A stretch of DNA of 64,000 nucleotides from Solidesulfovibrio magneticus RS-1 (GCF_000010665.1 NC_012796.1:434001-498000), one strand, 5' to 3'; counted from the first letter of the stretch, positions 14,865-23,465 are shown. Numbers and translations are program-made. Notes: generated by a model not told the origin, from the sequence alone.

Positions 14865-16375
14865 GCGTCGCGTCGCGCCTTTGCCGGATCGGCGGCCCCG
14901 GGCGGGGCAATGCCGTAGCGGCCGAGAATTTCGGCGACCCGGGCCGGGAGGTTGGTGGCCACCTTCCCCAGCGCCGCCAGATTGATGCACAAATAGAGGT
15001 CGACCTTGAAGCCGGCCTCTTCCCACAACGTGACCAGGGACTTGGCCAGCTCCGGCTCAATCTGGAAAAGCTTCAACTTCTCCTGGAACTCGGCCGGGTT
15101 TTTGGCCCGCCACAGCAGGGACTCCGGCTGGTCCGGGTCGTCGTCGAAAAACTGCTTGCGCCGGATCTTGTTCAGTCCGGCCTCGGCCAGGGCGTCCACG
15201 TCGGCCTTGGCGGCCCGCCGGGTCCGGGCCGGCTTGACCTGGATGCGGGCGGCGTCGGCCTCGCCTTTTTCGCGCAGCAAATGGGCGAAATCGAGTTCCA
15301 TGACGTGCTCAAGGACGTTGCCCAGGCGCTTGGCCTCGAAGTAGCCGGCGGCCTGGATGAGCCAGGCGACTTCCTTGGCCGAAAAGTCGCGCAGCGCCTT
15401 GGAAAAATCCTCGCGCACCACCCGCAGCGACACCATGGCCCCCAGGGCCAGGGCCACGCACAGCTCGCCCAGGCGTTCGCGTTTTTCCTCGGCGTCCTCG
15501 GCGGCGTCGGTGAGCGCTTCACGATAGTCGCCGGCCACGGCGTCCATGGCCCCCACCCGGGCGGCGAAGGTGAGTTCGTCGCGGTCCAGACGCTTGTCCG
15601 TGTCGCCGAGGTCGGCGCGCAGGCACAGGGACAGGACGGCCTCGGCGTTTTGGCGGCCGTCGTCGCCGCTTACCGCCTCCTCGAAGCTGCTCTGGACGCG
15701 GGTCTTGGAGATGGCCTTGGTGGTGCCCTTGAGGCCTTCGAGCACGGCGTCGAAGGGGTAGACCACAATCAGCAGCTGGCCTTCGCGTAGTAGACGGTAG
15801 CGGCGCGCGGCCAGGATGCCGTCGTAGGCCCCGAGCACCTCTTCCTTGATGAACCGGTCGATGTAGGCCCGCCAGTAGAGCTCGTCAAAGACCATGGTGG
15901 CGGTGATTTCCTCGATCTTCACCAAAGAATTCTCGCCGAAGTGGCGGATGACGGCGTCGCTGAAATTGTCCTTGACCAGGCTTGAAGCATAGACCGCGCC
16001 TTGCAGGCACTTGGCCAGGAGGGTCTCCTGGCGTTCCAGGCGGCGGGCCAGCTTTTCCTGGGCCGCGGCGTCGCCCACGGCCTTGGCCTTGCCCCAGTGA
16101 TTGAGCTCGATCAAATACGCGGAAAAATGCTCCTTGAGAAAGGCGTGGCCGGGGTGCAGGCCCTCGGCCCGGCGCAGGAGCATGTCCATAAGGCTTTGCT
16201 GCTCGGTTTCGAGCAGCGGAAATTCGTTGATGCGGCCCCGGTTGGCCCGCAGAAACTCCAGGAAAACCCGCTCCTCCAGCACTTCCCGTCGGGCTTTTAT
16301 GGCCTTGAGTTCCTCAAGGCGCTCCAGGCAGGCGGCAAACCGGCCGTCGCGGTCAAGGGAAGCGGTATCGTCCAT
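14861..16375 (-). CDS. uncharacterised 504-residue helical protein
   Basis: I do not recognise this protein. It is rich in charged helices throughout (LERLEELKAIKARREVLEER, AAQEKLARRLERQETLLAKC), has no signal peptide or clear membrane segment, and ends with KARRDA. A hydrophobic FDAVLEGLKGTTKAI region and the block YWRAYIDRFIKEEVLGAYDG could form a structured core. ATG 16375 follows GGAG and lies 13 bases after cdsA; its stop overlaps the dxr start. That places it inside a phospholipid/isoprenoid/protease operon, but no role follows from sequence. Confidence 0.75.
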   Translation of the reverse strand: MDDTASLDRDGRFAACLERLEELKAIKARREVLEERVFLEFLRANRGRINEFPLLETEQQSLMDMLLRRAEGLHPGHAFLKEHFSAYLIELNHWGKAKAVGDAAAQEKLARRLERQETLLAKCLQGAVYASSLVKDNFSDAVIRHFGENSLVKIEEITATMVFDELYWRAYIDRFIKEEVLGAYDGILAARRYRLLREGQLLIVVYPFDAVLEGLKGTTKAISKTRVQSSFEEAVSGDDGRQNAEAVLSLCLRADLGDTDKRLDRDELTFAARVGAMDAVAGDYREALTDAAEDAEEKRERLGELCVALALGAMVSLRVVREDFSKALRDFSAKEVAWLIQAAGYFEAKRLGNVLEHVMELDFAHLLREKGEADAARIQVKPARTRRAAKADVDALAEAGLNKIRRKQFFDDDPDQPESLLWRAKNPAEFQEKLKLFQIEPELAKSLVTLWEEAGFKVDLYLCINLAALGKVATNLPARVAEILGRYGIAPPGAADPAKARRDA

Positions 16376-16388
16376 GGCGTGGCGGCTC

Positions 16389-17168
16389 CTATCCGGCCAG
16401 TCCCGACAGGGAGCGGCAGGCGGCATAGGCCAGGATGGCCGGGAGCAGGCCGTCGACGCGGTCGAGCAGCCCGCCGTGCCCGGGCAGGATGGCCCCGGAA
16501 TCCTTGACTCCGGCGGCCCGCTTGAGGGCGGATTCGAAAAAGTCCCCGAACTGGGAAATAACGGCCAGCCCCGCGCCAAGGCCGGCCAGGGCCGGAAGGG
16601 CGGCGGCCGTGACGGCGGCGAAGCACGAGGCGACCAGGGTCGAGGCGACCACGCCGCTTATGGTCCCGGCCCAGGTCTTGCCCGGGCTCACGGCCGGCCA
16701 GACCTTGGCCCCGCCAACGGCATGGCCGCCGTAATAGGCCCCGGTGTCGGCGGCCATGACCACGGCCAGGACCAGGGCCGTTTCCAGGGGCGAAAAGGCG
16801 CAGATAAGACCCAGGCTGACGGGCACGTAGAGCAGCGCCACGGCCAGACGGCCGCGCGGCGGCTCGGTCTCGCCCAGGGCGGCGAAGCGGCGCAGAAAAT
16901 CGAACTGCTCCAGCCACAGCGCCAGGGCCAAAAGGCCGATGAGCGCCGGCCACAGCTTGAACCCCAGACAGGCCACGCAGGCCGCGCCCAGGACGTAGGC
17001 CACGATTTCGAGCACAGGCCCGGGACGGCCGGTCATGGCGAAAAACTCCCGCATCCCCAGGATCGAGGCGACGGCGACGAGAACGATCAGGGGCCAGCCG
17101 CCAAACCAGACGGCCGCGCCCAGCACCGGCAGCCCGACGGCCGCCGTCAAAACGCGCTTGTTCTTCAA
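16389..17168 (-). CDS. cdsA: phosphatidate cytidylyltransferase
   Basis: A 259-residue polytopic inner-membrane enzyme making CDP-diacylglycerol from phosphatidate and CTP. About seven hydrophobic segments are visible. The family signature is in the C-terminal part: SQFGDFFESALKRAAGVKDS followed by LPGHGGLLDRVDGLL, where the acidic residues bind metal. The start is unusual: an in-frame TGA lies three codons upstream and no ATG is available, so TTG at 17166-17168 (MKNKRVLTAAV) is chosen. uppS, often adjacent to cdsA, is not present here. Confidence 0.9.
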   Translation of the reverse strand: MKNKRVLTAAVGLPVLGAAVWFGGWPLIVLVAVASILGMREFFAMTGRPGPVLEIVAYVLGAACVACLGFKLWPALIGLLALALWLEQFDFLRRFAALGETEPPRGRLAVALLYVPVSLGLICAFSPLETALVLAVVMAADTGAYYGGHAVGGAKVWPAVSPGKTWAGTISGVVASTLVASCFAAVTAAALPALAGLGAGLAVISQFGDFFESALKRAAGVKDSGAILPGHGGLLDRVDGLLPAILAYAACRSLSGLAG

Positions 17169-17275
17169 AATGACTCACATGCCTTGCGTCGTCGGCCCGG
17201 ACAGGCCGCACCCCGTTTCTTAGGCCATTTGCCGGACCAGGGCAACGCCTGCCCGCCGCACTTTGCCGGGCCGGG

Positions 17276-17767
17276 TCAGGAGGCCCCCTCCCACCAGTTC
17301 ACCGGCTCGAAAACCACGGGCATGACCCCGGCCAGGCCCGGCAACACGGCCTGTTCGATAAGCGCCCGAAGCCGGCCGGCAAGTTTTTGGTAATAAAGAT
17401 CGAATTCCACCACGAACCACAGATCGCCATCGACCAGGCCGTCGTTGACCACCATCATATACTCGAACCCCGGGCCGAAACGCGCGGTCCCGGCGGCCGC
17501 GTCCACGGCCTGGGCGAAACGCCCGAAGCGGTCGAACACCCCGGCCAAAGCGGCGCGCCGGTCCAGCTCGGGATCGGGATCGGTCTGGAAGGTCAGGGTG
17601 ACGTAGCCGGATTTGTCGGGCCGTACGAATTCGGCGATTTTCAGCACGCCGTCCTTGGCCGGGCCGCCGTCGCCGAGATCAAGGCGAAAACCCGTGAAGC
17701 CGGCCAATTTCTCGTGGGCCTTGAGTTCCTTGAGCTGCTTTTTGAGATCAATGACGCCGTCAGCCAT
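17276..17767 (-). CDS. uncharacterised 163-residue protein
   Basis: A soluble protein beginning MADGVIDLKKQLKELKAHEK, with a mixed alpha/beta pattern (GYVTLTFQTDPDP, FEYMMVVNDGLV, DLWFVVEFDLYYQ). No family recognised. The ATG at 17765-17767 follows GGAGG. It may head the cdsA operon, 107 bases upstream of the cdsA start, and is divergent from the histidine kinase unit. Confidence 0.7.
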   Translation of the reverse strand: MADGVIDLKKQLKELKAHEKLAGFTGFRLDLGDGGPAKDGVLKIAEFVRPDKSGYVTLTFQTDPDPELDRRAALAGVFDRFGRFAQAVDAAAGTARFGPGFEYMMVVNDGLVDGDLWFVVEFDLYYQKLAGRLRALIEQAVLPGLAGVMPVVFEPVNWWEGAS

Positions 17768-17810
17768 GAGGCCTCCATTGGGTCGGGCATGAAGGATTGG
17801 CGCAGCCGCC

Positions 17811-17839
17811 TTGTAAAACCATGCTCTCGGACGTATGCT
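17811..17839 (+). promoter_or_regulatory. candidate sigma70-type promoter for the kinase unit
   Basis: TTGTAA at 17811-17816 and TATGCT at 17834-17839 are 17 bases apart, about 70 bases before the kinase GTG start and just after the start of the divergent 163-aa gene. Confidence 0.45.
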
Positions 17840-17910
17840 TTTTCCATGCGTTTCGCCACTGCCTTTCCCGCGCTCGCCGCCCTTGCCGCGTCCCTGGCCG
17901 GAGCGCGCGC

Positions 17911-18867
17911 GTGAGTTTGCGGGACGTCCTGCCCCGTTGCGGCGACTGGGCGTGGCTCGCCCCGGCCCTGCCCCTGGCCCCTCTGGCTCCGCTGGCGCTT
18001 TGCCTGGTGCTCCTTGACAGCCAGGCCCGGACGCCGGGCGTCTGGCTGGCCGTTTTTCTCGGCGGCGCGGCGGCCGTCGGCGCGACGCTGCTGGCCGGAC
18101 GCCGAGACGCCCAGCTGGCGGCGGCCGAACGCGAGTCCATGGTGCTGGCCGAACAGGTCCTGCGCCTGGGCAAGCTCGCCGCCATCGGCGAAATGGCCGC
18201 CGGACTGGCCCACGAGATCAACAACCCCGTGGCCATCATGATGGAGGAAGCCGGCCTGGGCGGCGACATCCTGGCCGACGGGGCCGTGCCCGGAGCCGAG
18301 GACCTGGCCGAACTGCGCCGGGCCCTGGGGCAGATCGAAACCCAAGGCGCGCGCTGCAAGGAAATCACCCACATGGTGCTGGCCTTTGCCCGCACCCCGG
18401 ACGGTCGCGGCGACGCCGTGGACGTCAGCGCCCTGGTTGAAGAAATGGCCGGGCTGACCGCCAAACGTGCCGACTACGCCAAGGTGCAGCTCGCCACCCG
18501 CCTGGCCCCGAACCTGCCGCCGGCTGCCTGCTCGGCCTCCCAACTGCAACAGCTGCTGCTCAACCTCATCAATAACGCCCTGGACGCCATGGAGCCGGAC
18601 GGCGGCGAGCTGACCCTGGAGACCACCCGGGAAGGCGGCCGCCTCGTCCTCACCGTGTCCGACACCGGTCCGGGCATCCCCCAGGCTGTGGCCGACCGGG
18701 TCTTTGAACCCTTTTTCACCACCAAGGCCGCCGGCAAGGGCACGGGCCTTGGACTTTCCATCTGCGCCGGCATCGTCCGCCAACTCGGCGGCGACATCGC
18801 CGTGTCCTCCACCCCTGGCCGGGGCGCGACTTTCCGGGTCAGCCTGCCCGTCGCCCACGCCCGCTGA
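17911..18867 (+). CDS. membrane sensor histidine kinase
   Basis: A 318-residue kinase. Two hydrophobic segments at the N-terminus ([23 protein letters not shown] and [20 protein letters not shown]) flank only a few residues, so the sensor sits in or near the membrane. The HisKA box is [20 protein letters not shown] (phospho-acceptor His near 107). HATPase motifs N ([13 protein letters not shown]), G1 (DTGPGIPQ), F (FEPFFTT) and G2 ([10 protein letters not shown]) are intact. GTG 17911 with GGAG upstream is chosen; an earlier in-frame ATG gives a non-membrane, Cys/Arg-rich extension. It forms a unit with the response regulator 15 bases downstream. Confidence 0.88.
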   Translation: MSLRDVLPRCGDWAWLAPALPLAPLAPLALCLVLLDSQARTPGVWLAVFLGGAAAVGATLLAGRRDAQLAAAERESMVLAEQVLRLGKLAAIGEMAAGLAHEINNPVAIMMEEAGLGGDILADGAVPGAEDLAELRRALGQIETQGARCKEITHMVLAFARTPDGRGDAVDVSALVEEMAGLTAKRADYAKVQLATRLAPNLPPAACSASQLQQLLLNLINNALDAMEPDGGELTLETTREGGRLVLTVSDTGPGIPQAVADRVFEPFFTTKAAGKGTGLGLSICAGIVRQLGGDIAVSSTPGRGATFRVSLPVAHAR

Positions 18868-18882
18868 TCTCAAGGAAATCCC

Positions 18883-19287
18883 ATGTCGGACGCGCCCATC
18901 CGCGTACTGCTTGTCGACGACGAGGAAGGTTTTACCGAAGTGCTGGCCAAACGCCTGCGCCGCCGGGGCTTTCACGCCGTGGTGGCCCTGACCGGGGCCG
19001 AGGCCCTGGCCGCCGTGGCCGGGCAACCCTTCGATGTGGCCGTGGTGGACTATCGCCTGTCCGACGCCGATGGCCTCACCTTGTTGCCCCGGCTGCGGGA
19101 AGCCCAACCCGGCCTTGCCGCCCTCATGCTGACCGGCCACGGCTCCGAAGAGGCCGCCCGGGAGTCCTTGGCCGCCGGAGCTGCCGGCCATCTCGTCAAA
19201 CCCTGCGAAATCGAGGAACTGGCAGCCGCCATCCGGGCCGTTGCGCCCGAACCGGCCCCCTCCCCAAGGAGCGAATCTCATGCATGA
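18883..19287 (+). CDS. response regulator, receiver domain only
   Basis: A 134-residue receiver with acidic pocket Asp12/Asp13, phospho-acceptor Asp56 (VAVVDYRLSDADG), switch threonine in LMLTGHG and the conserved lysine in HLVKPCE. There is no output domain; a Pro/Ser tail of about 15 residues follows. It is the evident partner of the kinase upstream. Its stop overlaps the start of the methyltransferase gene by 8 bases. Confidence 0.9.
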   Translation: MSDAPIRVLLVDDEEGFTEVLAKRLRRRGFHAVVALTGAEALAAVAGQPFDVAVVDYRLSDADGLTLLPRLREAQPGLAALMLTGHGSEEAARESLAAGAAGHLVKPCEIEELAAAIRAVAPEPAPSPRSESHA

Positions 19288-19918
19288 CGACGTCGCCCGC
19301 TTCGACGCCCGGGCCGCCGCCTGGGACGCCAGCCCCCATCGCCGCAAACTGGCCCGCGACATCACCGCCGCCATGGAAGCCGCCGGCCTGTTCCGCCAAC
19401 CCGTGGCCTCGGCCCTGGACTTCGGCTGCGGCACCGGCCTTTTGACCCTGGAGCTGGCCGAACGCTGCGAAAGCGTCACCGGCCTGGATACCTCGCCCGG
19501 CATGTTGGCCGAACTTGCCGCCAAAATCGAACGGGCCGGACTGCCCAACGTCGGCGTCCTCGAAGCCGACCTGGCCGCCGGAACGCCCGTGCCCGGCGGC
19601 TACGACCTCGTGGCCTCGGCCATGGCCCTGCACCACGTTTCCGAACCCGAACCCGTGCTCAAACGGCTGCTGGCCGCCGCCGCCCCTGGCGCGCGCTTCG
19701 CCCTGGCCGACCTCGACGCCGAAGACGGCAGCTTCCATGACGACCCGGCCGGCGTGCACCACAACGGCTTCGATCGCATCGATCTGGCCGACATGCTGGC
19801 AGGCTTGGGCTATACCGACATCAACGCCGCCGACGCCGCCACCATCGTCAAACCCACCAAATGCTGCGGCGACCGGCCTTACGGCGTGTTTTTGATGACC
19901 GCCCGTAAGCCCGGCTAG
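19280..19918 (+). CDS. class I SAM-dependent methyltransferase
   Basis: A 212-residue methyltransferase. SAM-binding motif I is ALDFGCGTGLLTLELAE (about 44-60), followed by GLDTSPGML and a GYDLVASAMALHHV block of the UbiE/COQ5 type. The C-terminal part has NGFDRIDLADMLAGLGY and a KCCGDRPYGVFLM ending. The substrate is unknown. ATG 19280 follows AAGGAG inside the end of the response regulator gene, so the three genes form a translationally coupled unit. The composite palindrome element follows the stop. Confidence 0.85.
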   Translation: MHDDVARFDARAAAWDASPHRRKLARDITAAMEAAGLFRQPVASALDFGCGTGLLTLELAERCESVTGLDTSPGMLAELAAKIERAGLPNVGVLEADLAAGTPVPGGYDLVASAMALHHVSEPEPVLKRLLAAAAPGARFALADLDAEDGSFHDDPAGVHHNGFDRIDLADMLAGLGYTDINAADAATIVKPTKCCGDRPYGVFLMTARKPG

Positions 19919-19970
19919 ACGGGTGATGAGGTGAGGGAAGGGGAAGCGTGAGGTGTGAGGTGTGAAGAAT

Positions 19971-20486
19971 GCCTCCGGCGGCCGGGGGGCTCAGCCCCCC
20001 GGACCCCCGACATGGGGGGCGGTCGGTCGGTTGGGTGCATGGTCGGCGGGCGATAGGCCCGAGAGAAGAAGGGGGCTGGAATTTCCGGGTTTCTGTCCGG
20101 CGGAAGCCGCCCGACAGAAACCCGGAAATTCCAGCCCCCACTTCGCCAGCGAAACGGGCCGATTTTCACGCGATCAAAGCCTCGCGTGAAAATCGGCCCG
20201 TTTCGCATTTCCGGAACTGGGGCATGGGACGATGTTTTGGGCCGGCTAACCCCGGGCGAACCGGGCGGTTGGAATTTCGAGGGCGTCGAGCACCCGGCGA
20301 CAGCCGGGCGCATCGACGCCCTCGAAATTCCAACCGCCCATGCGGCGCAGCCGCCAGCGCTCCGCGCCCAAGGGGGCTTCACGCACTCCCGCCCCCCGTC
20401 GCGCTCCGGCTCCGGGCGACCCATGTGGGGGTCCAGGGGCCTCAGGCCCCTGGCGGGTGCGGGCAGAGCCCGCTCTCCGCCTTCGT
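19971..20486 (+). repeat. composite intergenic palindrome element, copy A
   Basis: This 596-base convergent gap holds no gene but a series of perfect inverted repeats: a 21-nt palindrome at 19982-20002; arms of 27 bases at 20071-20097/20113-20139; arms of 25 bases at 20149-20173/20182-20206 with loop TCAAAGCC; arms of 27 bases at 20263-20289/20313-20339 with a nested CCCGGCGACAGCCGGG hairpin in its loop; a GCGGCGCAGCCGCC stretch near 20342; and a 21-nt palindrome at 20433-20453 with the flank GGGCAGAGCCCGCTCT. The same order, minus the first large repeat, recurs in inverse orientation at 60584-61030. It could be a bidirectional terminator cluster or a non-autonomous mobile repeat. Confidence 0.9.
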
Positions 20487-20514
20487 CTTCGCCTTCATCC
20501 TCTCCCCTTCTCCC

Positions 20515-21222
20515 TTACGACCCCGCTCCCGCTCCCGCGCCCGCAGGCGGCGCGGGCGGCGGCGGGTTGGGGCTGGCGGGGGGCGGGGCTTTGTAGCCGT
20601 AGTTCCAGTTGGTGATGGGGCTGCCCATATCCATGGCCAGGGTGGCGGTGATGGCCGAGAGGGGTTCGGTGGGCATCCGGTTTTTGCGCAGGAACAGGAT
20701 ATAGTCCTCGGTCAGGCCGGTTTCCATGGTGCCGCCATGGGCCATGGACCACAGGCGTTCGCCGCTGTGGGCGTCGATGACGTCGAAGGTGAGGGAGACG
20801 CCGGAGTCGCCGCGCGAGCCGCCGGACATGATGTAGGTGAATTTGCCGACCACGACGGTGTCGATGCCCATTTTGCGGGCCAGGGCCACGGCCTGGGGGG
20901 TGGAGGCGTTTTTGAGGTTGGCTTCGTAGAGCAGTTTGGGGAACACGCGGTCGCGGGTCCAGGTTTGCCAGACGACGCGGGTGAGTTGTTCGCCGAGGTC
21001 TTGGCCGTAGGGGATGTCCTGGGTGACCTGGAAGGGCACGATGAGGGCCGAGACGGGCACTGGCGGGGCTTTTTGGGGCTCCACGTAGACTTCGGGGTTG
21101 TTCCGTTTGGTCCAGTTGTCGATGTAGACGTTGTGCTGGGCCGTCATTTTCGGTTCGACCGAGCAGCCGGCGAGCAGGGCGCCGACGAGGGCGGCGAGGA
21201 GGAGAAGCGTGGCGTGGCGCAT
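20515..21222 (-). CDS. lipoprotein of unknown role
   Basis: A 235-residue lipoprotein: signal LLLLAALVGALLAGC with lipidated Cys near residue 20. The mature part has an alpha/beta pattern (VSALIVPFQVTQDIPYGQDL, AVALARKMGIDTVVVGKFTY, VSLTFDVIDAHSGERLWSM) reminiscent of the LpoB/CsgG-like nucleotide-free fold, in which paired domains assemble at the outer membrane; this is a pattern impression only. The C-terminus is a Pro/Ala/Gly tail. ATG 21222 follows GGAGG. It and the next two genes upstream run in the same direction. Confidence 0.75.
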   Translation of the reverse strand: MRHATLLLLAALVGALLAGCSVEPKMTAQHNVYIDNWTKRNNPEVYVEPQKAPPVPVSALIVPFQVTQDIPYGQDLGEQLTRVVWQTWTRDRVFPKLLYEANLKNASTPQAVALARKMGIDTVVVGKFTYIMSGGSRGDSGVSLTFDVIDAHSGERLWSMAHGGTMETGLTEDYILFLRKNRMPTEPLSAITATLAMDMGSPITNWNYGYKAPPPASPNPPPPAPPAGAGAGAGS

Positions 21223-21243
21223 GGGACCTCCGTAAGTGGCCCG

Positions 21244-21579
21244 TTATTGGGGCGTGGTGGTGACCACTGGGGCGTCGGAGAGGGTTTTGAGGAGTTGTTC
21301 GCGGGAGGAGAGCAGGCTGACCCGCAGTTCGTGGCGTTTCTTGGCCGAGAGCAGGCGGAATTCCGGGCGTTCGGCCAGGCGTTCGAGTTCGCGCATTTCC
21401 TGGCGGATGCGGCGGATTTTGAGCAGGAAGGCTTGTTCTTCGGGGCGCACCTTGGAGGCGACTTCGGCCAGTTCGGCCAGTTCGCCGGCCATGGCCCTAA
21501 AGGCGTCGGGGTGGAGTTCCCGGACTTTTCGCCGCCACTCGGACAGAGCGCGCCATTTGGTCTGAAGCCATGACAGCAT
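21244..21579 (-). CDS. uncharacterised 111-residue coiled-coil protein
   Basis: Almost entirely helical and charged (RPEEQAFLLKIRRIRQEMRELERLAER). No signal peptide or membrane segment. It lies 21 bases upstream of the lipoprotein gene and is presumably co-transcribed with it. No family recognised. Confidence 0.65.
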   Translation of the reverse strand: MLSWLQTKWRALSEWRRKVRELHPDAFRAMAGELAELAEVASKVRPEEQAFLLKIRRIRQEMRELERLAERPEFRLLSAKKRHELRVSLLSSREQLLKTLSDAPVVTTTPQ

Positions 21580-21659
21580 GGTCCACTCCCGGGAAGAATC
21601 CCTGTGGGTCTGCTTCCTTTATGGGCGTATCGCGCCGGCCCCGTCAAGGCCGCGCCGGG

Positions 21660-23336
21660 CTACTGGCCCGGGGTGAAGCTTTGCAGCATGGCCAGGAGCA
21701 GGAAGAGGTAGATGGACCATTTGATGAAGATGGCGGCCAGGGTCTGCGTGTAGGCGCCTTCGTGGCATTTCTTGAGGCCGATGGCCTGCAGGGCCATGTA
21801 CCAGACGAGGATGACCGGGGACAGGAGCTGGCCGGCCACGGGCACGGCGGTGAGCACGGTGGGCGCGGCCGAGTAGCACAGCACCCGGAAGGTCTCGTCG
21901 AAGCTCTTTTTGGTGCTGCGAAACAGGATGAGCAGCAGGTGGGTCACCCAGGCGTCGAGGTAGATGCCCACGGAGATGACCAGGGGCACCAGGAGCAGGG
22001 CCAGCAGGAACGACAGGGGCGAACTGCCGAGCACACTTAAGGCGTCGTTTTGTCCCGGGCTGCCGATGCGGGCGCGCAGGCCGGCCAGGGTCCACATGAA
22101 ATCGATGAGCAGCAGAAATTCACTGATGAGCAGGTTGAAAACCAGGGCCTTGGACTTGGGCCGGCCTTCGGGAAGGTTGCCGAAGAAGTCCAGGGGCTGG
22201 AAGAGGATCTTGCGCAGGGTGAGGATGAGGGCCGGGAAAAAGCCGTAGGCGTCCTGGCGTTCCCAGGGCACGGGGTCGGTGACGGTTTCCCGGGCCGGCT
22301 CCTCGGGTTCGTCCTCGGCCGGGCGTTGGTGTTCCAGGTGGGGCCGGGCGGCCTTGCGGTCGTCGAGGGCTTGTAGTCTGGCCCAAATATCGCGCACGCC
22401 GTCGGCGCGTACGGTGGTTTCCTGGGGCTGGTCGTCGGCCGGGGCATTGGTGGTGGCGGGGGGGACGGCGTCTTCGGGGGCCAAGGCCTGGGGCGCGGCC
22501 GGCGTTTCGGCCTTGGGAGCCGTGGCGCGGGGCGGAGGCGTCGATGCCGTTTGGGGTTTCGCGGCGCGCGGCGGGGCCGGAGCCGGTTCGGATGCGGCTT
22601 CCGGTTCCGGTTCGGGCGCGGCGGCGGCCACGGGTTGCGGCGCGGGCGTGGGGTCAAGTCCTTGTTCGACCCGGGCGCGGATGCGTCGGGCGATGTCCGA
22701 GGGTGCTTCGTCCGGGATGTCGGGGTCGGAAAAATCGGGTTCCGGCTTGGGTTCCAGTCCGGGTTGGCGGGCCGGCTGAGGCGTCGTCGCCACGCTTTCG
22801 CGGACGGTGGGGGCCGGTTGGCGTTTGGCGGCGGATTTGGCCGGCCGGGGCGTGGCGGCCGGCTCGTCCTGTTCGTCCAGGGCGTCGAGGCGGCGTCGCT
22901 GGACCAGGGGCTGGCGCGGTTCGGGCTGCTGTTCCCAGTGGGTGGGGGGCGGCACGGCGTCGTCCTCAGCCGGAATTTCATCCGGTTGGGGCATGGCGTC
23001 GGCCCGGGGCGCGGGGTCGGGGGCGAAGGTGGCGTCGGCCACGGGGGCCGGGCCGGACGGCCCGAGGTCTTCCGGGGCGGCCTCCACGGCCGGTTCTTCC
23101 AGGGATTCCCAGGCGGCCGGGGGCGTGGCGGCACGCTCCTGCCGGGCGGCGGGGCGACGCCAGGAGGACACGCCGGGTTCGGCCGTAACGAAGGATTCTT
23201 CGACGGCCGGGGTCGGTTGGGGACGGAACCGGAACCGGTGGCGGCATTTGGGACAGGTGGCCATGGTCGGTGTGACCGGAGCCTTGGCGTCGGGGATTTC
23301 CCGGAAAAAGCCGCATTGAGGACAGGTTATGCGCAT
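21660..23336 (-). CDS. zinc-ribbon (MJ0042-type) protein with Yip1-like membrane domain
   Basis: A 558-residue protein. Residues 1-37 hold an MJ0042-type zinc ribbon with two CxxC pairs (CPQCGFF and CPKCRHRFRF). Residues about 40-350 are Ala/Pro/Glu-rich and probably disordered. The C-terminal 200 residues are a Yip1-like domain with several membrane helices (LVFNLLISEFLLLIDFMWTL, FLLALLLVPLVISVGIYLD, APTVLTAVPVAGQLLSPVIL). Of two adjacent ATGs, 23336 gives better spacing to the GAAGG ribosome site. Stand-alone Yip1-type proteins in bacteria have no settled function. Confidence 0.75.
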   Translation of the reverse strand: MRITCPQCGFFREIPDAKAPVTPTMATCPKCRHRFRFRPQPTPAVEESFVTAEPGVSSWRRPAARQERAATPPAAWESLEEPAVEAAPEDLGPSGPAPVADATFAPDPAPRADAMPQPDEIPAEDDAVPPPTHWEQQPEPRQPLVQRRRLDALDEQDEPAATPRPAKSAAKRQPAPTVRESVATTPQPARQPGLEPKPEPDFSDPDIPDEAPSDIARRIRARVEQGLDPTPAPQPVAAAAPEPEPEAASEPAPAPPRAAKPQTASTPPPRATAPKAETPAAPQALAPEDAVPPATTNAPADDQPQETTVRADGVRDIWARLQALDDRKAARPHLEHQRPAEDEPEEPARETVTDPVPWERQDAYGFFPALILTLRKILFQPLDFFGNLPEGRPKSKALVFNLLISEFLLLIDFMWTLAGLRARIGSPGQNDALSVLGSSPLSFLLALLLVPLVISVGIYLDAWVTHLLLILFRSTKKSFDETFRVLCYSAAPTVLTAVPVAGQLLSPVILVWYMALQAIGLKKCHEGAYTQTLAAIFIKWSIYLFLLLAMLQSFTPGQ

Positions 23337-23465
23337 CATGTACCTTCGCGAAACGCCCGGCGCGCTGTGGCAGGGCCTGCATGGACAAGGCGTAGTGTAA
23401 CTTCTCCAAGCCGCCAAGGCAACCTCGGCCAGGCCTTGCCCGGACGTGGCGGTTTCGGGGCGCGG

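Noticed and set aside
17846-17914. 22-codon frame resembling a signal peptide that ends in the kinase start (TGA overlapping GTGA)
   Set aside because: Could be a leader peptide, but has no ribosome site and is too short to support.
17641-19548. Minus-strand 635-codon frame across kinase and response regulator
   Set aside because: Antisense shadow of three well-supported genes.
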